Source: an uncultured Bacilli bacterium (lineage in GTDB: Bacteria > Bacillota_I > Bacilli_A > RF39 > UBA660). From it: a DNA stretch of 19,942 nucleotides. How positions within the stretch are numbered: the first letter of the stretch is position 1; each line of letters opens with the position of its first letter. Under the pieces are notes generated by a model. It was not told the DNA's origin. It ran no database searches and was given only the letters and a program-made list of their open reading frames with translations. The translations under genes and the position numbers were made by a program. The DNA lies in contig CANNTX010000022.1 of NCBI GenBank assembly GCA_947522695.1, positions 1 to 19,942 of the forward strand, given 5' to 3'. This document shows positions 13,324 through 19,942 of this stretch, piece by piece.

Positions 13324-14541
13324 CTTAACACTATAAAAATTTATATCATCTTTAGTTAATTTAATATTTAAATCATTAACATATAACTTAGCAAGTATAT
13401 CACCTTTTTTAACTAAATCACCTGATTGTTTTAAAAGTTTAATACCAACACTATAATCAATTTTAGAATCTTTAGTTATTCTACCAGCACCTAATTTAAC
13501 TGATAACTCTCCAACTTTTAAAGCATTAATATGACTAATTATTCCATCTTGATTAGATTTAATTAAGATAACTTTATCACTAATCTTTAATTTAGATAAA
13601 TCTCCACCTTGATTTGATATCCATGTTTTAAACATTTCATAGGCTTTATTATTATCTAATACTTCACTTGCACGATTATATGCTTCTTCATAAGAAATAT
13701 TTAAATACATACTTGCTAAATTTCCGGCTACTTCTAAAGAAGTTTCTCTTAATTTATTTTTTTCTCCTTTTAAAACATTTATAGCTTCTTCTACTTCTAA
13801 GGCGTTACCGATGCATGTTGATAATGGCTCATTCATATCGGAAATAATTGTCTTAACTTGTCTATTAAATCTCTTACCAATTTCTATTAAATAATTTGAT
13901 AATACTTCAGCGGCTTTTTTTGTTTTAACTAAAGCACCACTACCCCATTTAACATCAATTAAAATATAATCAGCTCCACAAGCAATTTTTTTACTCATAA
14001 TACTTGAAGCAATAAGAGGGATACTTTCTGTTGTTCCAGAGACATCACGTAACGCATAAATAACTTTATCAAGTGGTACTAAATCATTAGTTTGAGCACC
14101 AACTACAATTCCAATTTTTTCTAAATTATTATAATAATCTTTTTTAGTTAAATTAACATTAAATCCAGGAATAGATTCTAACTTATCAATAGTTCCTCCA
14201 GTTATCCCTAGTCCTCTACCACTCATTTTAACTACCGGAATATTTAATGCCCCAAGTATAGGAATAGCAACTAATGTTACGGTATCGCCTATACCTCCAG
14301 TTGAATGTTTATCGCAAACTTTTTTATCAAATTTAAATGTTTCACCACTATCAATAAATATTTTAGTTAAATCAAATGTTTCTTCAAAAGTAAGTCCATT
14401 AATAACAATAGCCATTAATAATGAAGTCATTTGATAATCAGGTATTTCTTTATTTAAATAACCATTAAAAGCATAATATAGTTCTTCATGAGTTAAAACT
14501 TCTTTATTTTTCTTTTTAGTTATAATATCTAACATATTCAT
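13321..14541 (-). CDS. pdp: Pyrimidine-nucleoside (thymidine) phosphorylase
   Basis: Cleaves thymidine, deoxyuridine or uridine with phosphate to release the base and (deoxy)ribose 1-phosphate in nucleoside salvage. I chose the ATG at 14541 (MNMLDIITKK, 406 residues) because the in-frame GTG at 14550 overlaps the AGAGAG ribosome binding site. Visible motifs are the phosphate-binding KHSTGGIGD (78-86) and the family signature SGRGLGITGGTIDKLES (107-123). Active-site residues are H79, R165, S180 and K184, with spacing identical to E. coli H85, R171, S186 and K190. It is somewhat shorter than DeoA (440) or Bacillus Pdp (433). A TATAAT at 14567-14572 just upstream without a clear -35 suggests its own promoter. 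Pdp and DeoA cannot be told apart reliably by eye. Confidence 0.93.
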   Translation of the reverse strand: MNMLDIITKKKNKEVLTHEELYYAFNGYLNKEIPDYQMTSLLMAIVINGLTFEETFDLTKIFIDSGETFKFDKKVCDKHSTGGIGDTVTLVAIPILGALNIPVVKMSGRGLGITGGTIDKLESIPGFNVNLTKKDYYNNLEKIGIVVGAQTNDLVPLDKVIYALRDVSGTTESIPLIASSIMSKKIACGADYILIDVKWGSGALVKTKKAAEVLSNYLIEIGKRFNRQVKTIISDMNEPLSTCIGNALEVEEAINVLKGEKNKLRETSLEVAGNLASMYLNISYEEAYNRASEVLDNNKAYEMFKTWISNQGGDLSKLKISDKVILIKSNQDGIISHINALKVGELSVKLGAGRITKDSKIDYSVGIKLLKQSGDLVKKGDILAKLYVNDLNIKLTKDDINFYSVK

Positions 14542-14584
14542 TATATACACTCTCTATTCTATAAATATTATAAATTAGAGTAAA

Positions 14585-14612
14585 GAAAAAAGAAAGATTA
14601 ATTTCTTTCTTT
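14585..14612 (-). terminator. Terminator after rplS
   Basis: Minus-strand perfect 9-bp stem AAAGAAAGA/TCTTTCTTT with a 6-base loop that contains the rplS stop codon, followed by TTT-C-TTT. Confidence 0.75.
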
Positions 14613-14936
14613 AACTTTAAATTCTTTAACCATTTCATCAAGGAAATGAAGTTTAGCTCTTCTAACTTTTCCTTTTTTAACAACTGTAATTTTATCAATT
14701 AATGGTGAATTAACAGCAAATATTCTCTTAACAACAACACTTCCTGATTTCTTTCTAACAGTAAATCTCTTAGAAACCTTACCACCTTTAATACTTGTTA
14801 CAATTCCTTCAAATGCTTGAATTCTTTCTTTCTTACCTTCTTTAATCCACAAATCAACTCTAACGATATCTCCAACTCTAAATTCAGGAATATTAGATTT
14901 AATTTGTTTATTATTAATCTTAGCGATTAAATCCAT
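14598..14936 (-). CDS. rplS: Ribosomal protein L19
   Basis: A large-subunit protein located at the interface with the 30S subunit. The 112-residue product starts at 14936 (MDLIAKINNK), chosen because AAAGGA precedes it and the family length is about 115; the frame extends 13 codons further without support. Characteristic L19 features are visible: FRVGDIVRVDLWIKEGKKER (about 22-41), the IQAFEGIVTSIKGGKVSKRF core, and the C-terminal VKKGKVRRAKLHFLDE. It stands alone between a promoter and a terminator; the usual neighbours rpsP, rimM and trmD are not present next to it. Confidence 0.97.
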   Translation of the reverse strand: MDLIAKINNKQIKSNIPEFRVGDIVRVDLWIKEGKKERIQAFEGIVTSIKGGKVSKRFTVRKKSGSVVVKRIFAVNSPLIDKITVVKKGKVRRAKLHFLDEMVKEFKVKERN

Positions 14937-15017
14937 AAAGCACGTCCTTTCATAATATATTTCACTGATAATCATATATAAATATAGCGGATTATAGGAG
15001 CTTTTCTTTCAAAAGCA
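14937..15017 (-). promoter_or_regulatory. rplS 5' leader, possible L19 autoregulatory element
   Basis: About 80 transcribed bases lie between the promoter and the L19 start. Low-GC Gram-positive rplS genes often carry an L19-binding leader (Rfam L19_leader). I see short complementary pieces (GCTTTTGAAAGAAAAGC near the 5' end) but cannot fold it with confidence. Confidence 0.3.
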
Positions 15018-15022
15018 TTTTG

Positions 15023-15051
15023 ATTATACCAAAAGAATACCTAAATTACAA
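15023..15051 (-). promoter_or_regulatory. Promoter of rplS
   Basis: TTGTAA (15046-15051), 17-base spacer, TATAAT (15023-15028). The -35 overlaps the hairpin at 15040-15064. Confidence 0.8.
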
Positions 15052-15067
15052 GGTTTAATTTAGGTTT
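15040..15067. terminator. Hairpin after the repeat-protein gene, possibly bidirectional
   Basis: Stem CCTAAATTA (15040-15048) with TAATTTAGG (15056-15064), loop 7. On the plus strand it is followed by TTTTTTCTTTATTTT; on the minus strand by the weaker TATTCTTTT. It lies just after the stop of the gene at 15073. Confidence 0.65.
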
Positions 15068-15072
15068 TTTCT

Positions 15073-17472
15073 TTATTTTGGAATTTTTATCTTTTCTTCA
15101 TTTATTGATGGTGTCATAAAATATTTATCAGGATTTTCCACTATTTCATTTTTGATATCATTTGAGCATCGTAATTTATTCAAATTAAATCCATAAGGTA
15201 ATTTTAAACCTTCAGTAGATTGCAAACTTCTTAAATCTATATATCCGCCTACATATGAAGGAAACACTAGTCCATTAACACTTGTTAAACTATCTAAATG
15301 TAAGTTAATACCTACTTCATTTGGTAGAATGAGATTTTCAAAACTTTTCAAATTTCTTAAATCTAAATATCCACCAACTTGTTTTGGTAATATTAAATTA
15401 CTAGCGTTTTCTAAACTTTGCAAGCTTAAAAATCCTTTTATATATTGAGGAAATTTTAGGTTGTCAGCGTTTTGGATACTACTTAAATCTAAGGCTTTAC
15501 CAATAAACTCAGGTAATATCAAATTGTTAATGTTTGTTAGTTCATTTAAATCTAGAGAACCTTTTAATATTTTTGGTAAAGCAAGATTTTCTACTTTTTT
15601 TAGATTGTCTAAATTTAAATCTCCACCTATAAATTCAGGTAAAATTAAATTTGTAGCACTTATTAATTCATTTAAATCTAAATATCCACCTATGTCTTGT
15701 TTAATAATTAAATTATCAATATGTGTTAAATTATTTAAAACTATACAACCATTAACTTTTGTATACAGTGTTATATTATTAGCTTCTTCTATACCACATA
15801 AATATAAATCACCGCCTATTATTTCTGGCATTATTATATCGTCAAGATTACTTAATTTATCAAAATATAAATGTAATCCGATTATTTTTGGTAAAACTAG
15901 TCTTTTGGCTTCAGTTAAATTTTTTAGATCTAAACTTTCACTAATTATTTGTGGTAAAAATAAACTATCTGAACTGATTAAATTTTTTAGGAGTAAACTT
16001 CCTCTTAATATTTTTGGAAAAAATAATTCTTCTTTGCTTAACGTAGTATATTTATTTAACCGGTTTGAAAAATTTGTTTCATTCGATAAAATATATTTTG
16101 GTTCAAGATCAAAATCACATTCATATTCTTCTAATAATAATGTTTCTTTGGCACTAGTTATATGATTTAAATTTATATCTTTGAGTAAAATTTTATATTG
16201 TTTTGAATTTTCTTCCCATTCTTTTTGTGTTAATGCGACCTCATCTTCGTTTATGTTATATATTAATGCAAAATCTTTTTTCTGGTTTCGTTTATTTTTA
16301 ATTTCTTGTATTCTAGGATCTTTGCACCATCCAAATCCATCAATTTCATTATCTATTTCATATAAAAATTTTAGTTCATCTAGGCTTAGTTCAATATTCT
16401 TATTTACTTTTTTATCGATTAAAGTAAGTAATTTCATATCATGTTCTTTTTTATAATATTTATCTCGATCAGGAAATTCTTTTAATTTTTCTTCTAATAT
16501 AGGTAGCATTTCTGGTTCCATGTTTTGATTGTCAGCTATTCCTCTTATTTCATTAATTTTAGTACTGCCATCCATTCTTATTGCGATTCTTGGTACTTTA
16601 GCTTCGCCATTATTATCTAAAGTGTAATATACATAAAAGTCTCCGTGGGCAAGTTGGTGTTTAGCAAAATTTTCGCCTGCTGCTGTACACCATCCAGTAT
16701 AATAGCCCTGAAGTGAATTTCTTAAAATGTTGTAATCACTACCTTGCTCATATTTAATCCATTTACCAGAAGTGCTACTACTTTGTTTTTCTCCTCTAAG
16801 CATACTTTGTTTAATTACATATTCGTATAATAATTTAAAGTTACCTGCTTCTAAAACATTTTTTATATCTTCTTCGGTTTTTCTATCTTTTAGAAAATCT
16901 TCCATTAATTTTAAGGTAGTAAAAATATATTCTCTTTCAACTGGTGGAAATGGATATACAGTTGTGTTATCTCTTTTGCTAAATTTATATGTCTCTTTAT
17001 CATATTTACCTAAAGTTTGTAAACCTTGAAATACCCAATATTTTTCCCACATTTCATAGTATGAACTTTCTTCATCATATAAAAAATATTCGATCCATTT
17101 ATCTAATGTTCCTTTTTGATCATCAATAACCTGTTTAATCATTCTTTCTTTATCTTTATCAGATAATGTTATGTTGCCATAACCTCTTTCTCTAGCAATT
17201 TCAATTTGATTATTAAAATAAGATTCAGGAATATTTTCTGGCTTTATAATGTATAAGTCATAGTAAAAATTTTTAAGAAGCTTTTCACCTGCTTCACTTT
17301 TAGTTTCTGATACTTTATTATGTACTTCTTCTAATCTATTAAAATATTTAATTATTCTTTCTCTTTTTTTATCAAATTTGTTTGAAGAATTTAATACTCT
17401 TTGGCTATTATGTAAGTCAGCATAAATTTTAGATATCATATCTATCCAAGCATTTCTTGTTTTATTATCCAT
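15073..17472 (-). CDS. Large unknown protein with thirteen 21-residue leucine-rich-like repeats
   Basis: I start this 799-residue protein at the ATG at 17472 (MDNKTRNAW), six bases after AAGGGG; an in-frame ATG two codons earlier would touch the ribosome binding site. The N-terminal 480 residues are soluble, charged and mostly helical. They include a conserved-looking block with GWCTAAGENFAKHQLAHGDF (about 263-282), then VPRIAIRMDG and EIRGIADNQN, which suggests a globular enzyme-like or binding domain that I do not recognise. From about 483 to 755 there are thirteen tandem repeats of exactly 21 residues with consensus LxLPxxIGGxLDLxxLxxxxN, predicting a solenoid. A 44-residue tail follows. 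There is no signal peptide or membrane segment. It is flanked by hairpins on both sides, so probably a single-gene unit. Confidence 0.85.
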   Translation of the reverse strand: MDNKTRNAWIDMISKIYADLHNSQRVLNSSNKFDKKRERIIKYFNRLEEVHNKVSETKSEAGEKLLKNFYYDLYIIKPENIPESYFNNQIEIARERGYGNITLSDKDKERMIKQVIDDQKGTLDKWIEYFLYDEESSYYEMWEKYWVFQGLQTLGKYDKETYKFSKRDNTTVYPFPPVEREYIFTTLKLMEDFLKDRKTEEDIKNVLEAGNFKLLYEYVIKQSMLRGEKQSSSTSGKWIKYEQGSDYNILRNSLQGYYTGWCTAAGENFAKHQLAHGDFYVYYTLDNNGEAKVPRIAIRMDGSTKINEIRGIADNQNMEPEMLPILEEKLKEFPDRDKYYKKEHDMKLLTLIDKKVNKNIELSLDELKFLYEIDNEIDGFGWCKDPRIQEIKNKRNQKKDFALIYNINEDEVALTQKEWEENSKQYKILLKDINLNHITSAKETLLLEEYECDFDLEPKYILSNETNFSNRLNKYTTLSKEELFFPKILRGSLLLKNLISSDSLFLPQIISESLDLKNLTEAKRLVLPKIIGLHLYFDKLSNLDDIIMPEIIGGDLYLCGIEEANNITLYTKVNGCIVLNNLTHIDNLIIKQDIGGYLDLNELISATNLILPEFIGGDLNLDNLKKVENLALPKILKGSLDLNELTNINNLILPEFIGKALDLSSIQNADNLKFPQYIKGFLSLQSLENASNLILPKQVGGYLDLRNLKSFENLILPNEVGINLHLDSLTSVNGLVFPSYVGGYIDLRSLQSTEGLKLPYGFNLNKLRCSNDIKNEIVENPDKYFMTPSINEEKIKIPK

Positions 17473-17515
17473 AGACATCCCCTTGATTTGTTTTATATAA
17501 TATCATATATTCATT

Positions 17516-17549
17516 AAAAAAGATAATCCTAAATTAATAGAATTATCTT
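17516..17549 (-). terminator. Possible terminator between the ATPase and repeat-protein genes
   Basis: Minus-strand stem AAGATAAT/ATTATCTT with a 14-base loop followed by TTTTT-A, about 120 bases downstream of the ATPase stop. Weak A-T stem. In the 17550-17671 stretch I see nothing else. Confidence 0.45.
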
Positions 17550-17671
17550 AAATTGCTATTTTATTTTAATAAATGCGATACTTATTAATGCAATAATATT
17601 ACTTTCAATTGATTCACTCATAAAAACTATTTAATATTTCTAGTAATATGGAAATTGTGACACCATAAATT

Positions 17672-18973
17672 TTATAAATCTAAATTATTAATATATTCAA
17701 TAAAATATAAAGGTATATTAATTATTTTTCCATTTTTACATAAATTATTTAAAGAAAATCTAAATGAAATTTCATTGTCGTTATTAGCATTATATTTTGT
17801 TAAACTATTATTATTTGTACTTTTATCTGATTTTACTTCTATTGGAATGATTTTATTATTTCTTTGAATAACAAAATCGATTTCATTTCGATCAAAAGTA
17901 TAATAATTAGGTGCTTCTTCTTGTAAATAATTTAATACATTAGCAACATAATTTTCGGTAAATGAGCCTTTAAATTCTTCGAATAGTTTATTACCTTCAA
18001 TAATAATACTACTATTTAAATTAGACATTCTTCTTAATAGTCCTACGTCGTTCATGTATATTTTAAATGAAGATAAATCATTATAAGCTTTTAATGGAAA
18101 GTCACATTTAGTTACTGAATAACACTTAGTTACTAAGCTTGCATTATTAAGCCAATTTAAAGCATTCTCATATTCTCTTGCACGAGCTCCTTCTTTTACA
18201 ACTTGATAAACAAATTTTTTATTTTCTCTTGCTAATTGAGATGGGATGCCGTTCCAAATTAAGGATATTTTATTTGCTTCATTAATACTAGTATGTTTTG
18301 AAAAATCACTTTCATAAGCATCAAGTATATTTTTTTGAATTTTACTTACTTTTTCAATATCTTTATCATTAACCCAACTTTTTACTGCCTCTGGCATACC
18401 TCCGACTATATAATATACTTTTAATTTTTCAATAAGTTCGTCAGTAAATATTTTGGGAATTTCTTTTATTTCTTTTGTCTTATTCATAACTTCTACTAAA
18501 TTTTCTGAATTATCTGCTATTAAAAATTCGCTAAAAGTCATGGGGTATAGATTTAAAAAATCTACTTTGCCTACGGGAAAAGATGTTTTAGATAATCTAA
18601 TACCAAGAAGTGATCCTGCACATGCGATATGATATTCTCCAGCTTCCTCACAAAAATATTTTAAGGAATTTAAGGCGTTTGGACATTCTTGGATTTCATC
18701 AAAAATTATTAATGTTGTACTAGGATTTATTTTTTTGCCATTAACAAGGGATAATTGTTCTATTATTCGTTTAGGATCTTTAGTATTTCCAAATAATTCA
18801 GCCAATCCTTCATCATGATCAAAATTAAAATATGCAACATCATTATAATTTTCTTTTCCAAATTCTTTTAAAATATATGTTTTTCCAACTTGTCTTGCAC
18901 CTTTTAAAATTAAAGGTTTTCTATCTTTATTATTTTTCCAATTTATTAACTTTTCTATTATAAATCTCTTCAT
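17672..18973 (-). CDS. AAA-type ATPase with DUF4143 domain
   Basis: A 433-residue protein of the common AAA_14 plus DUF4143 family. The N-terminal ATPase part has Walker A GARQVGKT (25-32), Walker B LIIFDEIQ (88-95) and a sensor-like ACAGSLLGI. It is followed by the family-typical FPVGKVDFLNLYPMTFSEFL. The DUF4143 part spans about 200-430 and ends with an EIDFVIQRNNKIIPIEVKS motif, whose D and E-x-K spacing resembles the restriction-endonuclease-like fold. The cellular role of the family is unclear; copies are often multiple and variable between strains. The ATG has AGGAG upstream. The preceding 32-bp-phased repeats are likely its control region. Confidence 0.92.
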   Translation of the reverse strand: MKRFIIEKLINWKNNKDRKPLILKGARQVGKTYILKEFGKENYNDVAYFNFDHDEGLAELFGNTKDPKRIIEQLSLVNGKKINPSTTLIIFDEIQECPNALNSLKYFCEEAGEYHIACAGSLLGIRLSKTSFPVGKVDFLNLYPMTFSEFLIADNSENLVEVMNKTKEIKEIPKIFTDELIEKLKVYYIVGGMPEAVKSWVNDKDIEKVSKIQKNILDAYESDFSKHTSINEANKISLIWNGIPSQLARENKKFVYQVVKEGARAREYENALNWLNNASLVTKCYSVTKCDFPLKAYNDLSSFKIYMNDVGLLRRMSNLNSSIIIEGNKLFEEFKGSFTENYVANVLNYLQEEAPNYYTFDRNEIDFVIQRNNKIIPIEVKSDKSTNNNSLTKYNANNDNEISFRFSLNNLCKNGKIINIPLYFIEYINNLDL

Positions 18974-18997
18974 AATATCAACTCCTCAACAATATGA

Positions 18998-19078
18998 TAT
19001 CACACTTTTGCAAGATTTTTTTATGCATTTATCACACTTTTACAAAGATTTACACTAAAATTATCACACTTTTGTAAA
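18998..19078 (-). promoter_or_regulatory. Three phased direct repeats upstream of the ATPase gene
   Basis: The motif TATCACACTTTTNNNAA (plus-strand reading) begins at 18998, 19030 and 19062, a period of exactly 32 bases, or three helical turns. On the coding strand each copy reads AAAAGTGTGATA preceded by TTGC, TTGT or TTAC. The distal copy contains TGTGATAAT, which resembles an extended -10. The same-face spacing suggests cooperative binding of a regulator at the promoter of 17672-18973. Confidence 0.7.
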
Positions 19079-19110
19079 TTCAAAAGAAAAAACTATACCA
19101 TAGAATTATC

Positions 19111-19942
<832 letters not shown>

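Noticed and set aside
14516..14698. 60-codon minus-strand ORF between rplS and pdp
   Set aside because: It is out of frame with, and overlaps, the ends of both real genes and the rplS terminator.
15461..16165. 234-codon plus-strand ORF opposite the repeat protein
   Set aside because: It is a shadow of the regular 63-base repeats on the minus strand; its length comes from the phase-locked repeats and it lacks start signals.
16181..17029. Two further plus-strand ORFs (16181-16456 and 16772-17029)
   Set aside because: Both are antisense inside the same large minus-strand gene, with low-complexity Ser/Phe/Leu products and no ribosome binding site.
19085..19108. Possible terminator after the small membrane protein (CTAT-GGT-ATAG then TTTTTT)
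   Set aside because: The stem is only four base pairs; the T-run is suggestive but too little to support a call.

Overview
The window looks like a chromosomal segment of a very A+T-rich, low-GC Gram-positive bacterium, probably an uncultured host-associated Bacilli/Mollicutes relative. The evidence is a Firmicutes-style gene set (thrS behind a T-box, serS, lon, pyrimidine-nucleoside phosphorylase, rplS, tgt), AGGAGG/GGTGG-type ribosome binding sites, TTGNNN-17-TATNAT promoters and many hairpin-plus-U-run terminators. TGA is used as a stop (end of the gene at 2325) and TGG as Trp, so the code is standard rather than the Mycoplasma code. Every ordinary gene is on the minus strand. I saw no tRNA, rRNA, CRISPR array or transposase.

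Reading in the direction of transcription (high to low coordinates): the tgt 3' part overlaps a small pilin-like membrane protein; then an AAA/DUF4143-type ATPase behind three direct repeats phased at exactly 32 bp; an unrecognised 799-residue protein with thirteen gap-free 21-residue leucine-rich-like repeats; rplS; pdp/deoA; lon; serS; a three-gene operon with a COOH-NH2 ligase (Amidoligase_2-like) and two unknown membrane-associated proteins; then about 1.05 kb of tandem repeats with no conventional gene; then T-box-thrS, a DUF421 membrane protein, a pair of CPBP-family membrane proteins (one apparently catalytically dead), a small membrane-anchored protein, an unknown four-segment membrane protein, and the first codons of a probable radical-SAM methylthiotransferase.

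The most interesting part is 5830-6879. It holds three tandem copies of a module of about 360 bp. In each copy a plus-strand promoter drives an RNA of about 100 nt ending in a strong intrinsic terminator. Convergent to it, a minus-strand promoter drives a short mRNA encoding a 29-residue, almost purely Ile/Leu/Phe membrane peptide. Its stop codon abuts the end of the opposing RNA. Short blocks just before the plus-strand terminator recur in the mRNA 5' leader, and that leader can fold to cover its own Shine-Dalgarno sequence. This is the architecture of a type I toxin-antitoxin system (compare Fst/par, TxpA/RatA, BsrG/SR4), but I do not recognise the peptide. The toxin halves of copies 2 and 3 are almost identical while the RNA halves and terminator loops differ, which suggests locus-specific antitoxins. 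Function is inferred from sequence only.
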